The position numbers and the translations under genes were made by a program. A DNA stretch of 64,000 nt from Posidonia oceanica (Eukaryota; Streptophyta; Magnoliopsida; Alismatales; Posidoniaceae), in assembly GCA_037176725.1 (NCBI GenBank), contig JAZBRS010000029.1:122545001-122609000 (forward strand), given 5' to 3'. Numbering within the stretch: the first letter of the stretch is position 1; each line of letters starts with the position of its first letter. This document shows positions 9,989 to 21,258 of this stretch, one piece after another. Under the pieces are notes generated by a model that saw only the letters and a program-made list of their open reading frames with translations, searched no databases and was not told where the DNA came from.

Positions 9989-11403
9989 ATGGCACAGCAT
10001 ACCGGCGAGCCCCCTTCCTCATTGGCGTCAGGAGAGGTACCGACTTCAGTCTCTCCTTCCTCTGCTTTGGCATCCCCTGTCTCCTCTCCACTTCTGGTAC
10101 AGGAGACCTCACAGCCCCTTTATCTGGATCAAGGGTCGACCCCAGCCGACCTGGAGCTTGTCACCGCATCTGCCGTGGTGACCGCCACTCTGGCTCTAGG
10201 AGCGTTGCCTTCTGTTCCATCCCAGGGCCTTCCCGTTTCGGGAATTCAGCCTTCTACGGCTACCCTTTGCATAGGATCCACTCCAGTTGCTTCCTTGGTT
10301 TCTGCACCTCCCTTGGCAGACACCTCTTTATGCCCCAGCCCGTCGGTCGATGCGTTCTCTACCTTGCAAGCGCAGCGTTTATTGGCTAAGGCCGATAGAC
10401 TGCGAAGCATGGCTTTGGCACTCGACCCGACTGTGGCCTGCTCTTCCCGTTCAACCTTTGAGGTTCCAGTGCCACCCTCTGTTGCCCTGCAAGCTCGCTA
10501 CACTGCACCTTCGCCCTTTCCATCTCCCTGGCTCCTCACGGCTCCGGCGATGGGGGCGCACTTTCAGCCTCCTGCACCTGCACAACACTTTGCACAGCAT
10601 ACAACTCATTCCTCTGGTGGCCAGTCTTCTAGATTGGCAGGAGCACAGCACCCCTTAAACCCATTGCCTGGCACCATGCCAGTGCAACAGCTGCTGCTCC
10701 CCCGCACTACACCTCACACTGCACAACATATTATCTATCCATCTTCCTTGCATCAAGTTCAGACCCCTGCATTCATAGCACCACACCTTGCACCCTTGCA
10801 CAGGTATGCTGGCCCTCACGCTACAACACTAGGTGGCGTGACGGTGGATCCGAAGGAGCGCTCTCGCACGACCTGCACAACATACGTGGTCCCTGCCTCT
10901 GCTGCTCAATCATTGCCAGCAGCAGCCTCAGATGCCTTCCTTGCCAGGTTGGGTGATCTAGAGAGAGCACTTCGTCAAGTGCAAGGCCAGGACCCCCAAC
11001 CTTACCAATTTCGTGACCTCTCTCTCTTTCCTGAGGCCGCACTCCCTTCGAAGTTCCGCATCCCGAACTTCGATAAATATGATGGTAGAGGCTGCCCTAT
11101 CTCGCATCTGAAGGCATATTGCCGGGATCTTTCTCAGCTTCAGGATGATGAAAGGCTCCTTATCCGCCTATTCCAAAAGAGTTTAACCGGCCCCACGCTC
11201 AGGTGGTTCACGTCCTGTGACACCGCTGTGGTTCAGACTTGGACTGGTCTTTCTCGAGCTTTCCTTGAGCAATATGCTTTCATCCTTGACTTGATCCCCA
11301 AGAGGGAGGATCTCGTCGCCATCCGGTAGAGGCCCCAAGAGCTATTCGGGGAGTATGTCGGTCACTGGCGTTCCACAGCCGCCCAGGTCAGAGATAGACC
11401 CTC
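9989..11403 (+). pseudogene. gag: B gag, N-terminal and core part
   Basis: The start MAQHTGEPPSS at 9989 follows the leader and matches X. The frame is open for 446 codons to a TAG at 11327-11329. After a Pro, Ser, Ala and Thr-rich N-terminal half, the gag core runs from about residue 330 with FRDLSLFPEAALPSKFRI, FDKYDGRGCPISHLKAYC, LLIRLFQKSLTGPTLRWF and FLEQYAF. X carries a TAG at the same place (LK-stop-NPG against IR-stop-RPQ). The solo LTR S interrupts the frame at 11404; the gag tail resumes at 16106. The core is better preserved than in X, in line with B being younger. Whether the 446-residue product has a role is unknown. Confidence 0.85.
11399..11403 (+). repeat. Target site duplication of S, left copy (ccctc)
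   Basis: The 5 bp ccctc precede the TGTTGACACC start of S; the same 5 bp follow its ACTACA end at 16106-16110. The gag frame joins across it. Confidence 0.92.
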
Positions 11404-12179
11404 TGTTGACACCCCATTTTGACAGGCTGAATTAACGGATCTCTCGGGCGGCTAGGAAAAACCTAAAACCACACCCTCCCTTTCAACCTAAAACCATCCA
11501 AAATCTTAGCCTAAAACCATCCAAAACCTTAGCCTAAAACTATCCAAATCTAGGCCCAAACCCACACCATTCTCTTCCTCTTTCCCCTCAAAACAAGCCC
11601 AAACTCAACCTAGGATCACACCCATCTCCTGAATCCAAAAACTACCCAAAAACCATAGGAAAACTCACCCTTCCTGACTTAGCAAACCCACCAAAAAGCC
11701 CTTAAAATTTCAAACCAAAATCACTCCCAAAAACCCTAGAAAACTTAGGCAAAACTACCCTTTTTCTACACTTCAAAACCCTTCCAAAACTTTCTCAAAA
11801 CCAAACCGAAACCCTGGGAGCAAGACTAGAGACCCTAGACTACCCACCCACCAAATTTCACCCCTTTTCGAAACCTCTAAGACCTCCTTTTGCCCAAATT
11901 ATCCTTTTCTCTCTCCTAGATTATTCTTTTCTCTCTCTCCTCTCTCTCTCTCCTGATTATCCTCCTTCTTTTCACCGCCTTTTCTCCCTCTTTTTTGCCT
12001 GGCTGTGGGCCCACCTTGTGCATCTCCCTCTTCTGTACTTTATTTGCATTTTTATCCCATTTTTAGTTTATTCCCTGATTTTCTAATATTTATTTTCCTT
12101 CCACTCCTCTCTTTCTCCTTTCGTCCTCCATTTCCCCCTTTTTCTTTTTCCTTTTCCCTTTCTTTTCCTTTCTTCCACT

Positions 12180-13010
12180 AAATCCTCAAAATCCTATAAA
12201 AACCTTAAAAAACCTGTAAAACTCTAAAACAAAAGAAAAAAAAATCAAAATCCTAAAAAGAAGTAATTAAAAACTTAAACAAACAGTTAAAAACAAAAAC
12301 CTAATTGAATCCAACTAAAAAAGGAAATTAAGAATGCAATCTAAAAAATACAAAATAAACAAAAGAAAATGCTATAAAATCAAGTAAAAAAAACCAAAAT
12401 ATAATCAAAACAAAACAAAAGTAAAAACCTCATTAAAAATAATCAAAAACAAACCCTAAAAAAGAAGAAAACATTTAAAAACATTAAGACAAGTAATTAA
12501 TTAAAAAAACACTTGACAAATCTAAAAGAAACAATCAAAAACTTGAAACAATTTAAAAACATTTAATTAAAAAAACTTAACAAGAGAAATTTAACTAAAA
12601 ATATTAAAAGAATTTAACAAACAAAATCAGAAAATAATTTAAAAAGAAGACTTAAGAAAAAATCCTAAAAACTAAAAAACTAAAACTCATCCTAAAGCAA
12701 CCCATTAAAAAGCTTAATTAAAAATCCCAACTTAACAAGGAAAATTTAGCAAAAAAAACTTAACTGAAAATATTAAAAAACTTAACAAACACTTAAACAA
12801 AATAAAAAAAAAACAATTTAAAGAAAACTTAAACCCTAAAAACTTAAATCAAAAGAGAAGTTTAAACAATTAAAACAATCAAAAAAAAACTTAAAAGAAG
12901 AAAACCATTAACAAATTCAAAAGAGTAATTAAGAAACAAAAAAAGAAAATTAAAAAGCAATTTGCCTTGAAACAAATCCAAAGAAAACCAAAATTTAATT
13001 AGTTTTTTCT
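12180..13010 (+). repeat. A-rich block in S
   Basis: About 830 bp dominated by A runs and words such as 'aaaaacttaa' and 'aattaaaaa'. Its mirror on the opposite strand is the T-rich block of the Z LTR (51570-52260), so both belong to the U3 of related LTRs. Confidence 0.8.
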
Positions 13011-14884
13011 TTCCTTCTTTCTTTTCTTCCTAATTTCTCTTTCTTTTTTCTTTCCCTCTTCCTCACAGCAGCCTCCTCACAGCAGCTTCCTCACAGCAGC
13101 TTTTCTCCTCCTCTTTTCTGTTCCTTTCTCTCTTTTCAGCCAACACCTCTCACACCCAACCGACAACACACCAACACCACCTGACTGTCCTTGCACACCT
13201 CCATCCTCCTGCAGACCTAGGCCCAAGCTTCTGCCATTGACAACACAGCAAGCAATCCTAGAAACCCAACCAACAAAAAAAGACCAATGAACCAAACCAG
13301 TAGGAGGAAACACACGAGAATACATCCAGAACATCCAAAACTCCTCCCTCTCCCTTGTGCACTCCACTAGGAGAGGAAACCAAGAAGAAACCCAGAAAAT
13401 TCACCCACAGAAGCCATTTTCAGACGTTTTTCTCTCCAAAAAACTTCCACACACACACTCCATTGAAGAACTTCCACCACGAGCTTCCTAAAATCCCAAA
13501 ACTTGGCCACTGGATTCACCCGACAACCATCTTCACAGAGCACCCAAGATCTCCCCTCGAGGCAACCCACGCTTCCAGCATTCCACTACAAACACCTTCA
13601 CCCCCTTTTTTTCAAAAACTTCAAACACCCACAACTCTCTCCACACCCAGTAGAATCCACTTCTGTTTCTTCCTACATGTTCCCCAGATAACCACCTAGC
13701 CGCCCGTGCCCTTGTCTCGGCCTGGAGCGCCACACAACGCCGCACCCACCTCAGCCACCGCAGGCGGAGCTCGGCCTGACCAGATCTTCCTCCAAGCGAC
13801 CAAACTCGCTTCTGGAAGCGTCGTCACCTTCCTCAGAGGCCAAGGAACGCCTCCGAACCACCCCAGCAACCCAGAACGCCACCACACGCTGCCACCACCT
13901 CCACAGAGCCGGCTGAAATCCACCTAGGTGGGTGGCCTCCTCCAGCGTGCGAAAAAGGTGAGAGACCTCTCCTCCGGCTTCCTCTCTATCCCCTCTTGCT
14001 TCTCGGCCTTTCCCCGAGGCTTTTCGTAGTCTGTGCCGCCCGCACGAAGCCATCGGAATCTCCTTCTTCCCCGACGCTGGCGACTCCAGTAGCAGCCGCA
14101 GCTCACCGTTGAGCGCTGTCCAGCATCCCGCGCGCCACCTGGCGCTGCCTACTGCTCCGCCGCACTTCGACGACCTCCCTCGCGCTCCGCCCAGGCCGCG
14201 TCGTGCCGTCCTCCGCCATTCCAGACCAGCACCGGCAAGCCCCCGGGCATGGCCCCTGTAGCAAATAATGCTGTTTGTTTTTTTTTTTCATTTTTTCGTT
14301 AACTTAGGAAGTTTGCTTTTGTATTGCATTGCCATCACGTAGTTTTTTAAATATTGCATTTAGGTCCAAGCACAGTTTAAGATTCATTTAAATCTGATTT
14401 AAAACCTTATGAAATTGCAATAAGTATTTGCAGTTCTGTTTATTTGCACATCAGTCCGCTTGCAGTTCTTTTTTTAAATTTTCTTTTAGTTTAGGTCCTG
14501 CAACTTAGTTTATTACTCTTAGGTCCTTTTCTGCTTTTTTCCATGCATCGCACCCATGCATCATTGTATTTAGCACTCTTTTCACACACTTAAGCAAGTC
14601 TAGCTCCCCTGAATATGGGAGGACTTGTTTTGTACACCCCTTAGGCCCCTTTTACACTTAGATCTTATCTTCTCCCCTGTTCTGGCCTCCTGTCTTGAAG
14701 TCTGGATATCTTCAGATCCGGCCGTTGGATCTTCTCAACTAAGCTACCTGGGCGACCCCGGCGGAGCGTTCTTCAGCATGGACCAATCAGATTTCAGATC
14801 AGGCATCAGATTTCCAAGGTAAGTCCTCTTGAACTTCAGCAGCATCTTTTGCATATCATTCGCATTGCATGGCTTTTGCACACT

Positions 14885-15410
14885 CTTTTTCGCTTTGTTT
14901 CTTGCACCGTTTTGCGTGCCGCTTTGTTTCTTGCACCGTTTTACGTGTCGCTTTGTTTTCTTGCACTGTTTTGCGTGCCACTTTGTTTTCTTGCACCGTT
15001 TTGCGTGCCCGGCTTTGCTTCTCGCACCGTTTTGTGTGCCGCTTTGTTTCTTGCACCGTTTTACGTGCCGCTTTGTTTCTTGCACCGTTCTACGTGCCCA
15101 GCTTTGTTTCTCACACTGTTTTGCGTGCCGCTTTGTTTTCTTGCACCGTTTTGCGTGCCCGCTTTGTTTCTTGCATCGTTTTGCATGCCTGCTTTGTTTC
15201 TAGCACCGTTTTGCCTGCCGCTTTGTTTCTTGCACCGTTTTGCATGCCTAGCTTTGTTTCTCGCACCGTTTTGCGTGCCTCGCTTGTTTCTTGCACCGTT
15301 CTACATGCCGACCTTGTTTTTCGCACTGTTTTACGTTCTTGCTTCGTTTCTCGCATCATTTTGCGCGTCGACTTCGCTTTTCGCACTGTTTTGCGTATTT
15401 TACGTTGTTT
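14885..15410 (+). repeat. 29-30 bp tandem array in S
   Basis: About 17 imperfect copies of a unit combining 'gctttgtttcttgcaccg' and 'ttttgcgtgcc'. It lies directly upstream of the TATA-like box at 15473. Looser versions sit in the same position in B (7960-8270, 23600-23920), X (37860-38330) and, inverted, Z (47640-47860). Confidence 0.9.
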
Positions 15411-15439
15411 CCTCTCGTATGTCGCTCGCATTGCTTGTT

Positions 15440-15520
15440 TTCACCGTTGTTTTGTTTTATCGCCTGCATTTGCATATAGGGCAGTGATGCTTACTGCCTG
15501 GAGTTCTCACGAGCCAGGTT
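15440..15520 (+). promoter_or_regulatory. S core promoter region with hairpin
   Basis: GCATATA at about 15472-15478 is followed by an inverted repeat (15480-15498) with arms GGCAGT and ACTGCC around GATGCTT. The same inverted repeat lies at 47614-47632 in the Z LTR. Function is inferred from position only. Confidence 0.6.
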
Positions 15521-16105
15521 CCGCCTGGTTCGGAACATAGACAGCGTTGCTGAGCACTTAGATTGCACGTTTACTTTCTTGCATTGCATTCGTCACTTAG
15601 AGCACACCTTTGAGCATTTAGATAGGCATTCATTGGCACTTAGGCATTCAAAGTCTGCATTTCCTTACGTATGCGAGTGTAAGCCTAGAAAGACCGATTC
15701 TCGGGCGTGTCGGGGGTGCCTAACACCTTCCCCGCACATAACAGGAGTCCTTGCCCTCTCTCTTGGCCTGCAATGACCATATTACCCTTATCCTAGGCAC
15801 GAGTCACATCATTTGCATTCATTTGCATCCCATTTCTTCTGCATTGCCTTGCATTGCATCTTTTGCTTGGTTTTGCGTGATTATTCACACATTTCCCCAA
15901 TTTTTCTTGTCTCCTGATCTAATAGACTTGGTGGCGACTCCGATTTTGTCTTATCTTCTTCTTTTCTTCCCCTTTTTCCTTTTTTAAATGTTTTCGAGTT
16001 AAGTCTTCCTTCTCGGACATAGTCGCTAATAGTGAGCCTGATTCTGATCGGTGCACGCGAGCTTTGGCAGTGTGCATGTACGATCTGAACACCGGGATTA
16101 CTACA

Positions 16106-17150
16106 CCCTCCGAGGAGGATTCTATCGAGATGATCGTCAAAGGGGCGTTGCTGGCGACTGGGACTCTGCTTTGCATCCAGCACATCACTAGTTTTGCATC
16201 GCTGATTAGGGCTGGCGCTCGCGTGGAAAGCTCAGTGCAGAGTGGGCATTTCCCCGCACTTTCTGCACTGGCTAGGTAGGCCGACAACACCAGCAATCGC
16301 CGCAGCAGCAACAGCAGCAACTACTCCGCTTCCGACTGCTTCAAGCAGCACGCCATCGCCTACGCTGATGCTCTTGAGGTGCCTGCCTTTGCAGAAAGTT
16401 AGCCAGATCCTTTTCTGCTAGTGCCTGCACCTATTTTTGCACCCACCGCACACACTGTCATCGTTGAGCTGGTGCATCATGTCGCACCAGCTCGGCAAGG
16501 ACGATAGCCTAGGCAGAGATGGGTTTGCCGCACTAAAAGCGACTTCACCCCACTTGGTGAGCCGCTATGCGCCGTCTTTCCCCAGGTTGTGTCGCTTTTG
16601 AGGCTTCCGGAAACTCGCCCTCCACCAAATCCTCTCCCGAGGTGGTACGACGCGAGCAAGCATTGCGATTACCATCGAGCCCCGGGGCATTCGATGGATA
16701 ATTGCCTCACTCTCCGAGATGTCGTTCAGGACCTGATTGACAACGGGACCCTCATCGTCAGTCCGCAGGAGGTTGCCCACACACCTACACCTACACTCGC
16801 ACACCCTAGCATAGCTGGCCCTTCCTCTTCTGAGCCTGTGGGCTCCGAGGTTGTCGGAACCTCGAGGGCTTTCCCCAATCTTCTTTGAATTCAGCTCTGC
16901 CCCGTTGGGTCCTTCCGATCCCATCAACGCAATCCCCCCTTTCTATCCCTCCCTGTTCGTCCGGGGGACGCTCGAAAGCGCAACGGCAGAATCGACAGCA
17001 AGCCCAGTCGCAACACCATCTAGGTAAGCTTCTTTTCCAGCATCAGCAGCCCCAGTGCTCCCCGCACTACCAGCAGTAGATCTCGCCGACAGCATCAGCA
17101 ACGTAGGGGCAGACCCAGCACCTCCCTCCTGAGGTTGCTGACAAGTAAGT
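16106..17150 (+). pseudogene. gag: B gag, C-terminal part
   Basis: After S, gag continues with EEDSIEMIVKGALLATG, matching X near 2155. The nucleic-acid-binding knuckle HCDYHRAPGHSMDNC (about 16660-16705) has the C-x2-H-x4-H-x4-C form also seen in X. TAG codons stand at about 16276, 16399 and 16508, and further stops follow the knuckle. The tail ends near 17140 at 'gaggttgctgacaag', which is also where the gag remnant of W ends (44930-44990, minus). Downstream there is no protease. Confidence 0.8.
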
Positions 17151-17309
17151 CTTTCTTACCTTCCTTTTGTTTCCTGCACTGTCTTTCTTTTTGTTTTGCT
17201 TTGTTTTTTTTTTTGTGTTTTCTTGCCATGTTAGAAAATCATAAAAAGCATAAAAACAGCAAAAACCTTAAAAACCTGCATTTCTTCTTTCTGTATGCAT
17301 TCATCATCA

Positions 17310-17510
17310 GGCTGATACCCCTAACTATCCGGCGATAGGTCCGTTAACCTATCATCATTGGGCTGATACCCCTAACTATCCGGCGAAGGGTCCGTCAACC
17401 TATCATCACTGGGCTGGCAGCCCTAACTGCTCGACGGTAAGTCCGTCAACTTGCCATACGGGCTGATATCCCTAACTATTCGGCGATAAGTCCGTCAACT
17501 TATCACCCCG
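17310..17510 (+). repeat. Fixed-loop hairpin cluster, B (first)
   Basis: Four units of about 50 bp, each 'ggctgata-ccctaacta' followed by a hairpin. Hairpins: 17334-17353 with arms GATAGGT/ACCTATC; 17385-17404 GAAGGGT/ACCTATC; 17436-17455 GGTAAGT/ACTTGCC; 17485-17504 GATAAGT/ACTTATC. The loop is CCGTTA or CCGTCA throughout. Arms vary together, apart from one mismatch in the second and a G-T pair in the third. Confidence 0.9.
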
Positions 17511-18944
17511 CACATATCAATCACTCTGCATGCATATCCATCCATCCTGCACATATTTGCCATCATGCATTGTCATTTATTACATGCACATATCATTTCT
17601 TGCATTCTGTAAAGCATAAAGCCAAAAACAACAAGAAAATAAAAAATAGCAAAAATATTTTCTTCGCCTTTCTACTGGTTTTCCCTTTTATGTTTTCCTA
17701 AGCAAAAATCATAAAAATACAAAACCAATGCAAAACCCAAAAACATGTTTGTCCTTTCCCCTACTAAAATATGCAAAACCCACAAACATTTGCATAATCA
17801 GAAACCCGGCTTTGGACAAACAAGTAGTGGCTAGAGGATGTCAGGCAGTGACAGTCTCAGGTAGGTCTCACCCGAGCGGCGCCATCTCTTGTATGTGGCT
17901 ACAGAGTGAGACTAGAGCAGAACAGAGCAACTCGCTAAGCTTAAAAACTCCTAAAGCGATGTCCACCTTAACCAGAGAGTCCACCGATCATGGACAGGAC
18001 CAAAGTAGAGCAGAGCATAGCCAGAGGCTGTTGACACATTGCAGAGGCCGAAGGTGTACGCCGATCAGCCGAACTTTCAACGCCTCATCCGGGACTGCTA
18101 CCCCAAGAGGGCGAAGACATGCATATCCAAAAGAATAGAGGTCATGTGAGCAAAAGAAATGACAACATGATATGCATGCTGAGCATAAAAGAAAAATGCA
18201 GAAAGAAGGCGAAGAAAGAAGGTGCTCATGAGAGGAGTGACTCAGATGAGCGTCGAAGCCACCTCAGCCTTCAGCTTCAAGCGCCACAATGGCAACTGCA
18301 CGAGATGCATTATCAAGAGGACCCGGCCCCACCCTCCGAGCACAGTAGCACGCTCCAATCTCCTCTGCAGACATCACTACTTCCTTGGCAAGCTAGATGC
18401 AACTCCAGTCACTCATGAGGGGAAAAGAAACATCATTCAGTGAGCATCAAAAGCGGCAGTCGGTCCCCGAAGAATTGAGACGAAGGCTAAAAAGCTGCAT
18501 CCAACGCTTCCACTACCCCACAACCGAAGGATATACTCTGCGAAGCCAAGGCCTCATCCCAAGCCAAGAGTGAGAAAGAGAGCCACTGACCACAACTCGG
18601 CATGGTGTCGCTCGAGGATTGAGATCTCCTAAGTCGTGGACCGCAGAAGCATCCTCATGGCACAGCTGCTTTGAGTCCAAAGCCACCAAATCATGCATGC
18701 TGTAATATATTGTTATCTTCTTCTTTTCTCCTTGTTTTCGAAAATCGGAGCCAAGGACGAGCATTTTTGCCTGCCTCGCTCAGAGGCTCTGCGATTTTCA
18801 AATTTTGCCACCCACCGCGTGGGTATGTCCATGACGACCGTCATGTCCCTCGTTTGTCACCTCGTGACGTCGCGAAGCATGCCCACGCTAAGACCATTGC
18901 ACGCCTACCACGATGGGTTTCTGTTTCCCTTCTGTATCATTCTG

Positions 18945-19690
18945 CATTTGGGCTGGCAGCCCTAACTGCTCGGTGATGGGTCCGTCAACCTATCATTTTA
19001 TCGCGCCATCATTTCTGCATCCGGGCTGGCAGCCCTAATTGCTCGGCGATGGGTCCGTCAACCTATCACTTTGCATTCCTCTGCATCAGGCTGGCAGCCC
19101 TAACTGCTCGGTTGACGCCCGTTAAAATGTCATCCCGCATATCCACATTGCATTCGGGCTGATATCCCTAACTATTCGGCGATAAGTCCGTTAACTTGTC
19201 ACCCTGCATTTGCATTATTCCATTGCATCCCCCATCGTCATTGCACTTTGTACGGTGTGCCCTCACATCCGTTCCACTGCATCAGGCTGGTAGCCCTAAC
19301 TACTCAGCTGACAAACCCGTTAGTGTTATCTCTGCCTTGCATTTTGATGCTAGGGGCGCTTCGGCTACCCCCTGGTATCGTTCATCGATATCAGGGGCAT
19401 CTTTATTCAACTGCCCCCTGGTATCCCATTTCCATCTGCATTTGGGCTGACATCCCTAACTGTTACGGGAGCGTCTATGGACCTCTGCCACACCCTCAGG
19501 TATGGTATTCCCGTTGCATTTGTGGTTACAAGCTGTCGCACTTGTAATCACCCCTCTTGCCTGACAGACTCGCTGGCCTGTCACCATCCATCAAGCTGAT
19601 AGCCCCAACTATCCGGTGGTGGGTCCGTCAACTCCCCGCGGGCTGATAGCCCTAACTATTCGGCGATAGGTCCATTAACCTATCACCCAT
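18945..19690 (+). repeat. Fixed-loop hairpin cluster, B (second)
   Basis: Hairpins at 18975-18994 and 19048-19067 (GATGGGT/ACCTATC, one G-T pair), 19181-19200 (GATAAGT/ACTTGTC, one G-T pair) and 19665-19684 (GATAGGT/ACCTATC, loop CCATTA). A second type with TGAC/GTCA arms lies near 19113-19132. Each is preceded by a 'ggctggcagcc' or 'ggctgata' word that is itself a short inverted repeat. Confidence 0.85.
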
Positions 19691-21117
19691 TTCATGTTAG
19701 TGTAATAGCATTTTGTTGCATGGCATCAGCATATCATCATCGCCCGGACATCGCGCGATCAGGATCGTCTTTCCGGTCTCGCGTGCCCGACGTTCCATCA
19801 TTATTAGTACACTGCATCTCACAGCATTCGCATTGCATAACATCATGTAGCTATTTGTATGCCTTGTAGAGTCAGTCCTAGTACTGCATCTCATCATTAC
19901 ACGGACATCGCGTGCTTAGGATCTGAACCCCAGGTTCACGTATTGCCTAAGGCAGCATCTTCATCGCCCGCATGCTTCTTTTTATAGCATCGCTGGCTCG
20001 AGATGATGCTCGCAGTAGTGCATAACCAAGGATTGCTTTCTCGATTCCGCATGCCCAGCGTTCCGCTGCATACCTTGCATCCCCTGCATAACATCTCATG
20101 CATTGTGCCCTTATTGCGCTGCCGCTCCTCTATGGTCCTTCCATCAACTCCCACAATCCACTTTCCTGGGTCTTTTAGTACCCGCCGCTGCATGTACATT
20201 CCCCTGCTTTACTTTTAGCATATTTACTTTCTACAGTATCCCATGCACTTGCATCGCCATTCGTCTACAACTGAGCTTTACGAATGGCACCCCCGTTGCT
20301 TGGCCTACATGCATTGGCCAGTGACAGCATTGCATTTCATTTCCACTTTTCCGCGTGCATGCACCATCCCGCTTTCCCCCAGAGGAGTTTCAGCGCAGTA
20401 AGCGTTAGCATAGGCATAGCATTTGCATAGCATTCTAGCGTCTGCATTCATCTGCATTTGCATTCACTTTCTCGCATTGCGAGGGACCCCCTCTGCATTG
20501 CATTGCCCCTTCTGCCTCTTCTACCCGTCTGCTGCCTCACCTGGAGGCAAGCGTTTCCTCCTTCTCGTGGCCTTGCGAGCTCCTGCTTGCTTTACTTGTC
20601 CCAAGCGGACAAGGGCCCTTGGTCTCCCCTGGGCTAGCAGCCTGCCCAAGCGGCAAGCGCGCTGGCCCTCCCGGAGCAGCTTTTCTGCACAAGCTTGGAC
20701 AAGCAACCAACTTGCCGCATTGCCCTATAGAACCCCCTGCTTCTTCTCCATGCATCACTCTGCACTACCCCAGCATTAGCAAGCACGCACAGCATTCACA
20801 CTCACAAGCATTAGCAAGCACACACCTCAAGCATAAGAACTCACAAGCATTCAAGCACTAGCACTCTTAAGCATTAGCATCAGCAAGCATAGCAAGCACC
20901 CCATGCATCAGCACTGGCATTAGTGCCAGCATTCACCACGCATAGCATCTCCTCATACACAGCACTCGCACGCGCACTAGTTCATGCTAGTCCGGCATCG
21001 GCATTCGCATCGCATACCATTTCTGCACTAACTTCTAACATAACCTTTGCACTAACTTCTGCATTAGCATGCATTGCATTGCATTAGCATCCTGCATCTG
21101 CATTTGCATTGTGGCAT

Positions 21118-21258
21118 CGAGTCATGATTTCTAGTGCATCCGCCGGATAAGTGACTCACGCCCATAGCCATTTGTGCTCCTGCCGGCGTCAGGTAGGGTG
21201 TCTTGTCTACCCTGAGCAGCAGTCTCACTACGCTTGACCTCACTTAGGAAGGGGCATC
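21118..21258 (+). other. B conserved pre-PPT block and PPT
   Basis: The PPT 'aggaaggggcatc' (about 21246-21258) abuts the 3' LTR and would prime plus-strand DNA synthesis. The 140 bp before it match the same place in X, W and Z. The CCCTGAGC arm (21210-21217) is kept, but its partner near 21242-21249 is changed, unlike in X, W and Z. Confidence 0.8.

Larger units (their letters stand above)
11404..16105 (+). repeat. S: 4.7-kb solo LTR inserted in B gag
   Basis: S begins TGTTGACACCCC, ends GGGATTACTACA and is flanked by ccctc on both sides, with no internal retrotransposon region. It therefore looks like the product of recombination between the two LTRs of a full element. Its order is a C/A-rich start with repeated 'aaaccatccaaaa'-like words (11450-11850), a pyrimidine stretch, an A-rich block (12180-13010), a GC-rich part with short open frames of no recognisable family (13350-14260), a T-rich part, a 29-bp tandem array, a TATA-like box and the R/U5 block. 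Confidence 0.93.
17151..21258 (+). other. B internal non-coding region
   Basis: About 4.1 kb separate gag from the PPT. No pol or PMD remnant is recognisable; the short open frames show no known domain. The first 1.8 kb are homologous, inverted, to W at about 43.4-44.9 kb. The region holds clustered fixed-loop hairpins (17310-17510, 18945-19690), a C/G-rich part (20500-20740) and a stretch of 'agcattagca'-type words (20770-21110), ending in the conserved 140 bp before the PPT. Confidence 0.8.

Noticed and set aside
13355..14290. Several open frames of 60-114 codons in the GC-rich part of S, and similar ones in X LTR (34690-36290) and Z LTR (49600-51300)
   Set aside because: They overlap on both strands, differ between related LTRs, show no domain and follow base composition, so I treat them as chance frames.
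14849..15540. Open frames of 200 or more codons with repeated Cys, Phe and Leu
   Set aside because: They are translations of the 29-30 bp tandem array in several frames at once, with no start context or known family.
17140..17160. Splice donor-like 'aagtaagt' right after the B gag tail
   Set aside because: A single short match; W has 'aggtgagt' at the place, but without an acceptor or transcript data I do not call an intron.
17310..17510. CRISPR-like array of regular repeats
   Set aside because: Units are degenerate, there are no unique spacers of constant length, and the context is a plant retrotransposon.
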